43,792 nucleotides of DNA, taken from assembly GCA_937959125.1 (NCBI GenBank), contig CALGQU010000021.1, positions 1-43,792 on the forward strand, given 5' to 3'. This DNA is from an uncultured Croceitalea sp. GTDB taxonomy: Bacteria > Bacteroidota > Bacteroidia > Flavobacteriales > Flavobacteriaceae. Below the pieces are notes generated by a model. The model was not told the DNA's origin. It worked only from the letters and a program-made list of their open reading frames with translations, and made no database searches. This document shows, in pieces, positions 7,745 to 14,621 of the stretch; position 1 is the first letter of the stretch, and every line of letters begins with the position of its first letter. Position numbers and translations under genes: made by a program.

Positions 7745-8869
7745 ATGAAAATTAATCAGGCAAAAAAAATAAAAGGCGTATGGGAGTTGGACCATGTCCA
7801 TACATTGAAAAAACCCTTAGTTCTTGTCTTTGGGGACCGTTTTCTTCTAGAAGACCCATCGATCTATGGTGAGGTACGTAAAATGTACCCCCATGGCGAG
7901 CTGGTTTTTGGCTCTACTTCTGGTGAGATTTTAGGGGAAGAAGTCCTAGATGATACCATTACCGTAACGGCCATTGAATTTGCCAAGACAAGCTATCATA
8001 TTGTCAGTAGGAATTTTATGGATTATGAAAATATTGAGGATATGGGTAGGGCCATATCCAAAGAATTCGACAAAGAGGGCTTACGCCATTTGTTTGTGGT
8101 GTCCGATGGCAGTTTTGTAAATGGTAGCGGATTAATAGAAGGTTTGGAAGCAGATGATGATTTTACATCCTCTATTACCGGAGGGCTATGTGGTGATGGG
8201 GCGCGTTTTGAAAAAACCTTGGCCTCCCATAATGAAAACCCCAAACAGGGAGAGGTGGTATCCATAGGTTTTTATGGATCGTCTTTAGAGGTCTCTTACG
8301 CCAATTATGGTGGTTGGACCCCTTTTGGACCGGAACGGACCATAACACGTTCCGTGGGCAATGTGCTTTATGAAATTGATGGTCAACCCGCATTGGACCT
8401 GTACAAAACATATTTAGGGGAAAAAGCGGCAGAATTGCCGCAAGCAGCATTGTTATACCCATTGCGGGTGCAGCAATCAGAAGATTCCCAAGCTTTGGTG
8501 CGTACCATTTTAAATATTGATGAAGAACAGAATTCCATGATACTTGCCGGTGACGTACCTGTGAATTCCAAAGTACAGTTGATGATGTCCACCATGGATG
8601 ATATTGCCAATGGGGCCTGCACTGCCGCAAAACAAGCTATGGAAGGCCGCAATAAATCGCCAGAACTGGCATTGTTGGTCAGTTGTGTTGGCAGAAAATT
8701 AGTGCTGGCCGGTAGGGTAGAGGAAGAAGTAGAGGAAGTTGTGGACATCGTTGGTCAACAGGCAAAGGTCACCGGGTTTTATTCCTATGGGGAAATGGCC
8801 CCTTTTACCGGGAGCAAAGCATGTCAATTGCATAACCAGACCATGACATTAACCTTAATGAGTGAATAG
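7745..8869 (+). CDS. FIST-domain sensor, NosP-like (putative second NO sensor)
   Basis: The protein has 374 residues from the ATG at 7745, four bases after the kinase stop. The N-terminal half (about 10-215) is FIST_N, with FGSTSGEILGEEVLDDTITVTAIEF and GGLCGDGARF. The C-terminal part (about 220-370) is FIST_C, ending in the classic GFYSYGEMAPFTGSKAC and LHNQTMTLTL. FIST domains are small-ligand sensors. One branch, NosP, binds haem and NO and inhibits a co-encoded kinase (NahK). The following gene is a kinase with a NahK-type N-terminus, which supports a NosP role. The haem ligand cannot be located from sequence, so NO binding is inferred; an amino acid or other ligand is the alternative. 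Confidence 0.85.
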   Translation: MKINQAKKIKGVWELDHVHTLKKPLVLVFGDRFLLEDPSIYGEVRKMYPHGELVFGSTSGEILGEEVLDDTITVTAIEFAKTSYHIVSRNFMDYENIEDMGRAISKEFDKEGLRHLFVVSDGSFVNGSGLIEGLEADDDFTSSITGGLCGDGARFEKTLASHNENPKQGEVVSIGFYGSSLEVSYANYGGWTPFGPERTITRSVGNVLYEIDGQPALDLYKTYLGEKAAELPQAALLYPLRVQQSEDSQALVRTILNIDEEQNSMILAGDVPVNSKVQLMMSTMDDIANGACTAAKQAMEGRNKSPELALLVSCVGRKLVLAGRVEEEVEEVVDIVGQQAKVTGFYSYGEMAPFTGSKACQLHNQTMTLTLMSE

Positions 8870-9919
8870 ATGCATAGGTTGTTAGGACGACAAATAAAAA
8901 ACTATCTCCCGGAGGAACTAAAGGACCACCCGGGTATTGCTGCTTTTTTTGAGGCCGTGGACAAGTCCTATTCAGATTATGACGAAAAATTACGAATGAT
9001 CCAACGTGCCACGACATTAAGTTCCAAAGAGCTTTATGAAGCCAACAAAAGGCTAAATAAAGAAACGGAGAGCCAACGAAAGGTGCTGGACACCCTAAGC
9101 AAAGCAGTGATGTACATGGAGAACAAATCCAGTAAAAGGCAATCTGAACTTGGTTTTGACCCGCAGCGTTTGGTAGAAAACATAGAAAACCAAACCTATA
9201 AAATTGTGGAGATGACGGCGGAAAAGGATTCGCTGCTACGCAATTTGGAACAGCAAAACGAGTCTTTGAACAATTATGCCCATATGGTCTCGCACGATCT
9301 TAAATCACCTATACGGAACATCCATTCCTTGGTGAGCTGGGTGCTGGAAGATGGCCATGCGGAAATTAAGGAAGGCAACAAAAATAGCTTTGATCTTATC
9401 TTTCAAAATTTGGCCAAAATGGACAATCTCATTGACGGCATTTTACGCCATGCGACCATTGATTCCCTAGAAGAGGAAATGGTCAATGTGGATTTAAATA
9501 TGTTGATACGGGAGATCGAGCATACCATGTACGTGCCATCGACCATTAAGATTCTTATCAAAGGCCAATTGCCAGAGCTGTATACTGGAAAATACCGTTT
9601 GGAACAGTTGTTCAAAAATTTGATCATGAACGCGGTAAACGCCCTTGAAGATGAAGACGAAGGATTTATAGTAATTGAAGCCCAAGAAGAAGGGAACAAT
9701 TGGCTATTTAGCATAAAGGACAATGGAAAAGGAATTCCACCACACCTACAGACTGGGATTTTTGGTATGTTCAAAAAGCTGGAAAACAAAGCCAATACCA
9801 CCGGAATAGGTTTAGCCTTGGTAAAAAAAATCATCAATTACTACAAAGGCGATATCTGGCTCTCTTCTGAAGAGGGTATAGGAACCACATTTTTCTTTAC
9901 CATTAAAACCCAAATATAA
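8870..9919 (+). CDS. Histidine kinase with NahK-type N-terminus, FIST partner
   Basis: The 349-residue cytosolic kinase starts immediately after the FIST stop codon. Its N-terminal segment (about 10-65) contains FFEAVDKSYSDYDEKLRM and LSSKELYEAN, a linker typical of kinases encoded beside FIST/NosP proteins. HisKA follows with phospho-His142 in VSHDLKSP, then HATPase with DNGKGIP and TTGIGLALVKKI. It has no PAS, receiver or membrane domain, so its input probably comes only from the FIST protein. The HisKA/HATPase region resembles that of the kinase at 5380-7740, and both carry the SKELYxA coiled-coil motif. This suggests duplication and a common downstream partner. Its TAA overlaps the HPt start (TAATG). 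Confidence 0.92.
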   Translation: MHRLLGRQIKNYLPEELKDHPGIAAFFEAVDKSYSDYDEKLRMIQRATTLSSKELYEANKRLNKETESQRKVLDTLSKAVMYMENKSSKRQSELGFDPQRLVENIENQTYKIVEMTAEKDSLLRNLEQQNESLNNYAHMVSHDLKSPIRNIHSLVSWVLEDGHAEIKEGNKNSFDLIFQNLAKMDNLIDGILRHATIDSLEEEMVNVDLNMLIREIEHTMYVPSTIKILIKGQLPELYTGKYRLEQLFKNLIMNAVNALEDEDEGFIVIEAQEEGNNWLFSIKDNGKGIPPHLQTGIFGMFKKLENKANTTGIGLALVKKIINYYKGDIWLSSEEGIGTTFFFTIKTQI

Positions 9920-10248
9920 TGACTGAAACACCAAATCTTAACTATATCAAAGAAGTTGCGGGAGGCAATGAGGAATTCGAAAAGAAATTTCTGAATATCA
10001 TTCAAGATGAATTCCCTAGGGAAAAGGAAGAGTACCTCAAATTTTTAGGTTCCGGTGAGCTGGAGGAGGCCGGAAAAGTAGTCCATAAGATAAAGCACAA
10101 GCTGGGCATATTAAGTATGAACGGCAGCTATCACATGGCCATACAATATGAAGAAGATTTAAAATATGGGGAGATGAAATTAAAGGAAGACTTTTTTAGG
10201 ATACTCCAGACAGTTGAAGCATTCATTTTTAAAAATTACGTATCGTGA
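9919..10248 (+). CDS. Free-standing HPt phosphotransfer protein
   Basis: The 109-residue helical protein matches the HPt fold. The phosphorylatable residue should be His56 in VVHKIKHKLG, where H-K-I-K replaces the usual H-x-L-K-G and the Gly is His60, a variant common in flavobacterial HPt proteins. HPt proteins pass phosphate between kinases, receivers and response regulators. It overlaps the kinase before it by one base and the LytTR regulator after it by four, so the three are probably made together. As neither nearby kinase has a receiver domain, transfer may run in reverse or through the single-domain regulator at 4369-4767. The direction of flow is unknown. Confidence 0.85.
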   Translation: MTETPNLNYIKEVAGGNEEFEKKFLNIIQDEFPREKEEYLKFLGSGELEEAGKVVHKIKHKLGILSMNGSYHMAIQYEEDLKYGEMKLKEDFFRILQTVEAFIFKNYVS

Positions 10249-10967
10249 AGTGTATTATCGTAGATGACGAAGCAACGGCCAGGGCCATAGTTGCCGGGTT
10301 GTGCGAAAGCAGTCCAGAACTGGAGGTTGTTGCACAGTTCCCAAACGCAGTGGAGGCACTCAAGTTTTTAAGCCAACATACGGTGGATGTTATTTTTTTG
10401 GACATCCATATGCCCATTTTAAAAGGAGTGGATTTTATCCAAACCTTAAAAAACCCACCAAAAGTGGTTTTTACGACCTCGGATACGGAGTTTGCGGCAG
10501 AAGCCTATTCCTATGAGTTTATCGTTGACTATTTGGTTAAGCCCATCAACCCGGAACGCTTTCAAAAAACCTTGGTAAAACTCAAAAACGCATCGCGTTT
10601 GCTTAGGGCGAGTGAGGATAGTACCACCTTGGCAAATAACGATACCTCCGTTAGGGAGCAATATCTCTATATTAATATTGATAGACGGTTGATAAAATTG
10701 AACTTTAAGGATATCCTATTGATCCAAGCGCAGGGCGATTATATTGAAATAAAGACCGTTGATGGGACCCACCGGGTACATTCTACCTTAAAAAAAATAA
10801 AGGACAAGCTGCCACAGACCGTATTTATGCAAATCCACCGATCATATATTATCAACTATACAAAAATCATTGATATTCAAGACAATAGTGTATTGATAGA
10901 TAGGAGCGTTATTCCCATAAGTAGGTCGCAACGCCCTAACCTTATGGAAAGACTCAATTTACTTTAA
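10245..10967 (+). CDS. LytTR-family response regulator
   Basis: The 240-residue protein starts at a GTG (10245) that overlaps the HPt stop as GTGA. The receiver domain (about 1-120) has DDE at residues 6-8 and phospho-Asp53 in DVIFLDIHMP, with the conserved Lys in LVKPI. The C-terminal LytTR DNA-binding domain (about 140-238) has ILLIQAQGDYIEI, FMQIHRSYIINYTKI and VIPISRSQRPNL. It is the only DNA-binding protein of the block, so it is the probable output of the H-NOX/FIST relay. Its targets are unknown. The dyads found upstream of this operon and the EPS operons do not resemble standard LytTR direct-repeat sites. Confidence 0.93.
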   Translation: MKCIIVDDEATARAIVAGLCESSPELEVVAQFPNAVEALKFLSQHTVDVIFLDIHMPILKGVDFIQTLKNPPKVVFTTSDTEFAAEAYSYEFIVDYLVKPINPERFQKTLVKLKNASRLLRASEDSTTLANNDTSVREQYLYINIDRRLIKLNFKDILLIQAQGDYIEIKTVDGTHRVHSTLKKIKDKLPQTVFMQIHRSYIINYTKIIDIQDNSVLIDRSVIPISRSQRPNLMERLNLL

Positions 10968-10998
10968 TAACCAATTATAACTTTAAATTAGGAAAACT

Positions 10999-11301
10999 AT
11001 GGCCTTAGAAATTAGGGAAAATCATGGACTTTTTGAAATTAGCGGAAGCGTAACCACCCATAACCTGGGAGTACTCAAGGTATACTTTGATTCGGTGTTC
11101 GAGTCACACGAAATTGTAGTACTCAGTATTGAAAAAGTGGTGGAAATGGATGCTACCGCCGCACTTTTTTTTGAAAAACTTTACCGTGAAGTAGCAGAGA
11201 ATCAAAAAGTACTGTCCATTGTTGGAAGGGAGAATATTGATATTGCGGATATAATGAGCCTAACGGGGACAGATTATATTTTAAGTTCAGATAGAGTTTA
11301 A
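10999..11301 (+). CDS. STAS-domain protein (anti-sigma antagonist-like)
   Basis: The 100-residue protein matches a STAS domain: LEIRENHGLFEISGSVTTHN at the N-terminus, then EKVVEMDATAALFFEKLYREV. The usual phosphorylated DSSG turn reads DATA (residues 51-54), so a Thr replaces the second Ser and the Gly is lost. Classical antagonists bind a serine-kinase anti-sigma factor, but none is present in the window. It lies 31 nt after the LytTR gene and 7 nt before a glycosyltransferase, so it is probably in the signalling operon. Its partner is not evident. Confidence 0.75.
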   Translation: MALEIRENHGLFEISGSVTTHNLGVLKVYFDSVFESHEIVVLSIEKVVEMDATAALFFEKLYREVAENQKVLSIVGRENIDIADIMSLTGTDYILSSDRV

Positions 11302-11308
11302 AACCATT

Positions 11309-12154
11309 ATGATGCACGTAACTTTTTATAAAAAATACTTTGATCGTACGCCAAGTGCATTGGATACCGAGGAACTTTCCCGTTTGACCCATTATTTTGG
11401 ATTACTGTCCAAAGTAGCGCATCCGGTAGCCAGTTTGATCGTACCCGTATACCGGGCAAAACAGCACCTATTGGCCCATCTTTTTTCGCTTTCCTATCTA
11501 AAGACCATAATTCCGTATGAAGTGATCTTTGTCGATAATAACGCGGATAGGGAAACCTTGGATATTTTGGCGCAAGTGGGGGCAAAAGTGGTAAAGGAAA
11601 AGAGGCAAGGCATAACCCATGCCAGACAGCGCGGTTTAGAAGCCGCGCGCGGACAGATTATCTGTACCATGGATCCAGATTCTATTTATGATCCTTATTA
11701 CATTGATAAAATGGTATTGCCCTTTTTTGAGGAAGAAGACTTGGTCCTATGCTATTCCGTGTCCAAGAGTTATATCCATGATTTTGGTTTGACACCAAAA
11801 ATGAACCTTAGGAATTGGTTAAAAGTGCGTTATTTTAAATGGAAACTTTCGCAAAGTTTTATCAACAAAATAAAGTTCGTTAGGGCTGTGACCATGTCCT
11901 ATAGAAAAGAAGCCTTGGCACCAATTGGCTACCCCATAGATTTAAAAGCGGTATCTGGGTGCGATGATGGCATGGTGGCCATGCATTTGAACAATTTAGG
12001 TGTTTTTAAATATGTTTCCGTAGATGTCTATACGGCTTTGCCACCACCTAGGGAACCTGGAAAACCCTTTCCGTTCTGTAATGAACGTTTCTATAAGAAA
12101 TCCTCCATTATGGAAGAGACCATAAAAGCCTTGGAAATAGAAACGCTTACCTAG
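11309..12154 (+). CDS. Family 2 glycosyltransferase at the end of the signalling operon
   Basis: The 281-residue protein has a GT-A fold: SLIVPVYRAKQHLLAHLFSL at about 46-65, EVIFVDNNADRETL, and the DxD-type metal site in CTMDPDSIYDPYY (about 113-125). A 45-residue N-terminal extension precedes the domain. GT2 enzymes transfer a sugar from a nucleotide donor; donor and acceptor are unknown. Its start is 7 nt after the STAS gene, so an EPS-type enzyme appears to be co-transcribed with NO-type sensors. It ends 4 nt from a convergent gene, leaving almost no room for a terminator. Confidence 0.85.
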   Translation: MMHVTFYKKYFDRTPSALDTEELSRLTHYFGLLSKVAHPVASLIVPVYRAKQHLLAHLFSLSYLKTIIPYEVIFVDNNADRETLDILAQVGAKVVKEKRQGITHARQRGLEAARGQIICTMDPDSIYDPYYIDKMVLPFFEEEDLVLCYSVSKSYIHDFGLTPKMNLRNWLKVRYFKWKLSQSFINKIKFVRAVTMSYRKEALAPIGYPIDLKAVSGCDDGMVAMHLNNLGVFKYVSVDVYTALPPPREPGKPFPFCNERFYKKSSIMEETIKALEIETLT

Positions 12155-12158
12155 CTTG

Positions 12159-13880
12159 TTAAGGAACTATCAAACGATGCGTCTCTTGTTTATTCCCCAA
12201 TATCAATTGGATAATATAATGCCCAGAGGGGAATGCCGTTACTGGAAACGTCTTGTTCATATCATAGTTACCATTATATAGAAGCGTGCCGTCCAAAGAA
12301 CGGATCTGCATTCTTGCCTTTACAAAATTTGTGTTGACCAACCTGAAACCATGGTTTGTGGGATTGGGATAAAACAAAGAAGCATTTCTAGTTCTATCAC
12401 CATCCGTTCCACCGGGAATCCTTGCCCTAAAATTAGTGGTTTGTAGATATTCATAGGCCCCAATATCAAAAGTGGTGCCGGAAGGCCTAGCAAGGTTGTC
12501 AAGGTCAAAAGTGATGCTCCAATTGCTATGGTCGGTACCAGTATCTACCAAAGCAGAAGTAGTTCCATTGGGACTATAATCATGGTTTGGAATGTCCGTT
12601 AGGAGCAAGGTGTCCGCATCCCTTGTTAGAAGATTGGTGTAAATATTACCCAACAGGCTGTCACGCGTAATTTTTTCATTAAAATCAATATAACTTTCCT
12701 GGTTTCCTTTCCAGGTATTCCCATTTTCAAAATCATACCCAGGATCTATGATGAGGTTATTGGTAAAATAGCTGGGTACATCTGGCTGGGGTTGGTGCAG
12801 ATCAGCTGGATCAATTGGATGTAAAATGGTAGTATTGTAATGGATGCCCGCCCGTTCTGGGGTTACTATGGTGTTGTTGGCCACATAATACCCTTCTTGG
12901 GTATTGGAAAACTCATGCCTAGGATGCAGAAAAATACCGTGCAATTCTGGATCAATGATGACATTGTTGAATATTTTGGTCCCACTGTCCCCATTAATAA
13001 GTTGCATGCCCCAACCTTTTTTTAAAGGCCCGTTTTCGCAATAGTTGTTATAAATCTCATAAGTACCCCCTCCAATGCTTAGGGCATAGGCTTGTGCCCA
13101 TCTGCCCTCCGTGCCATAATTGTAGATATGGTTATCCCTAACCGTGCCATTGGTCCGCACAAGATTGAGTTGAATGGCATCCCAAGCCGTATTTTCTACA
13201 ATATTATGGTGCACGTCCACATCCTCTAGCCAATGGCCATAAATGGGAATCCCGTCACAGGTACGGCCAATATCCAATTTGTAGCCCAGCGTAAAGCCTA
13301 TATAGATACCCTCTCCGCCGGTATCATGGATATAGTTGTGGTGGATGTCCAGATTCTTCATAACAAAACCATTACTTCTCCAAGTGTTGGGGTCCCCGCA
13401 GTGGGGATCGGTTTTTGCCATGATTCCTGCAAAGCCGGCATTGGCAATTTCCAGATGGTCCACTTCAATATCGGAACTAAACTTACTTAAATCCAAGCCC
13501 ATACCCCAAGAACTAGTGCCGTTGACTTTAATACCGTAGGTAGTGTTTGCATCCCCGGTACCGGTTAAATGAATGTATGTGCTACCTCTTAGTTCTATGG
13601 CAGAGTAGCCGGTTTCGTTAAGGACAACTTGACCGCCACAATTGGTAATGGTCAGTGGATCGCTGGCGGTACCTTCAAAATCATAAAAACGGATACCGGC
13701 ATAGTTTCCGGCCGGGATACAAATGGTATCACCAGGAGCGTAAGTGATTTGGCTGGCCCATATCAGATTTAAAGATGTAGCGGATAATCCTGTTAAGGTA
13801 ACATCGCAATTGCAATTTTGGGCCTGTAAAAAAGGGAATGCACAAAGGCATGTCAAAAGGTAGAAAAACAAATGTTTCAT
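12159..13880 (-). CDS. Secreted right-handed beta-helix protein with T9SS sorting domain
   Basis: The protein has 573 residues from the ATG at 13880; a GTG three bases upstream is less likely. It has a signal peptide (about 1-20, ending LQAQ). The body has repeated parallel beta-helix rungs, such as VDHLEIANAGFAGI, DIHHNYIHDTGGEGIYIG and DVDVHHNIVENTAWDAIQLN (about 120-400). The C-terminus (about 495-573) is a type A T9SS sorting domain starting LFYPNPTNHGFRL. It should be secreted or anchored at the cell surface. Beta-helix proteins include polysaccharide lyases and adhesins, but I see no diagnostic lyase catalytic motif. Its place between the signalling and EPS operons suggests a role on the polymer, which is inference. 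Confidence 0.88.
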   Translation of the reverse strand: MKHLFFYLLTCLCAFPFLQAQNCNCDVTLTGLSATSLNLIWASQITYAPGDTICIPAGNYAGIRFYDFEGTASDPLTITNCGGQVVLNETGYSAIELRGSTYIHLTGTGDANTTYGIKVNGTSSWGMGLDLSKFSSDIEVDHLEIANAGFAGIMAKTDPHCGDPNTWRSNGFVMKNLDIHHNYIHDTGGEGIYIGFTLGYKLDIGRTCDGIPIYGHWLEDVDVHHNIVENTAWDAIQLNLVRTNGTVRDNHIYNYGTEGRWAQAYALSIGGGTYEIYNNYCENGPLKKGWGMQLINGDSGTKIFNNVIIDPELHGIFLHPRHEFSNTQEGYYVANNTIVTPERAGIHYNTTILHPIDPADLHQPQPDVPSYFTNNLIIDPGYDFENGNTWKGNQESYIDFNEKITRDSLLGNIYTNLLTRDADTLLLTDIPNHDYSPNGTTSALVDTGTDHSNWSITFDLDNLARPSGTTFDIGAYEYLQTTNFRARIPGGTDGDRTRNASLFYPNPTNHGFRLVNTNFVKARMQIRSLDGTLLYNGNYDMNKTFPVTAFPSGHYIIQLILGNKQETHRLIVP

Positions 13881-14254
13881 CACATTACAGATTTGGTTGG
13901 CTTATGAAATGCACTTAAGCGAACGGTTCAAGAAATGTGGGGAACGGTCAAAATTAAAAAATAAAGAAAGAAAAAACTTACAAATTATTAAACATTAACA
14001 TTTTGCTAGTAGTTTTAATGATAAGCTTTTGTAAAAACGAGGGGATATTTTCTGCTGGGATAAAACTGGGGCCCCAGGTTCTCATCAACATGATCATATT
14101 TCAATAGGCAGCAGTAGGTTGTGGAAAAATAGGAACTATGACTAACATATATACTGCTCTTACCACATTTACCCAGCGTTTTACAACAATGAATTTATAT
14201 AAAGTAATATAAATCCTACTTTTCGTTTATATAAATACTACAAATCTTACAATT
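13881..14254. other. 374-bp divergent intergenic region
   Basis: This separates the minus-strand beta-helix gene from the EPS operon. The minus strand has TAATTTTG at 13956-13949, a good TAnnTTTG box, with TTTG at 13984-13981 about 24 nt further upstream; this is a candidate promoter for the beta-helix gene. The plus-strand side holds the shared TTTYACAAC/dyad element at 14178-14223. The middle (about 14000-14170) contains a GGGGCCCC palindrome but no gene or recognisable RNA. Confidence 0.6.
14178..14223 (+). promoter_or_regulatory. Shared regulatory element, copy 2 (EPS initiation operon)
   Basis: TTTTACAAC is at 14179-14187 and the dyad AAGTAA-N8-CTACTT (5 of 6 arm bases paired) at 14202-14221, 33 nt before the start of the response regulator gene. 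It matches 4779-4824 at 39 of 46 positions, with the same 25-base distance from the first T of the box to the G of the dyad. It probably controls the operon starting at 14255. Confidence 0.65.
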
Positions 14255-14620
14255 ATGAAAATATTGGTTGTTGATGACAAGCAATCGCTTAGCGAACTGG
14301 TGGCACAATTTTTAGGTCAGTCCTACCAAGTAAACACTACGGAAAACGGAATGGATGCCATGACCTGGTTACAGGAGGGCAATATACCGGATTTAATTAT
14401 TACCGACTTGGAAATGCCGGAAATGGATGGATTTGAACTAATAAGACAGGTAAAAAGGTCTGGTTTGTTCTCAGATATCCCCATCATCGTATTGAGTTGC
14501 AGGGATAACTCCGTTGACCGTGTGGAATGCCTTCGTTTAGGGGCAGATGACTATATGGTAAAACCTTTTAATCCAGAAGAGCTCCTTATACGGGTGGATA
14601 AGCTGCTAATTAGAAGTTAA
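14255..14620 (+). CDS. Single-domain response regulator heading the EPS operon
   Basis: The 121-residue lone receiver has DD at residues 7-8, phospho-Asp51 in DLIITDLEMPEMDGF, and the Lys in YMVKPFNPEEL. All catalytic receiver residues are kept, unlike the pseudo-receiver in the next gene. It starts 33 nt after the shared dyad and ends one base before the sugar transferase start. A plausible role is to bind or compete with the transferase's receiver-like domain and so tie phosphorylation to EPS initiation; that is inference. No cognate kinase is adjacent, but the H-NOX/FIST kinases and the receiver-kinase at 31700-32836 are candidates. Confidence 0.93.
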   Translation: MKILVVDDKQSLSELVAQFLGQSYQVNTTENGMDAMTWLQEGNIPDLIITDLEMPEMDGFELIRQVKRSGLFSDIPIIVLSCRDNSVDRVECLRLGADDYMVKPFNPEELLIRVDKLLIRS

Positions 14621-14621
14621 T

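Noticed and set aside
10245-10967. LytTR direct-repeat binding sites at the four shared elements
   Set aside because: The elements are inverted repeats and do not contain the usual pair of spaced LytTR half-sites, so the regulator cannot be assigned from sequence.
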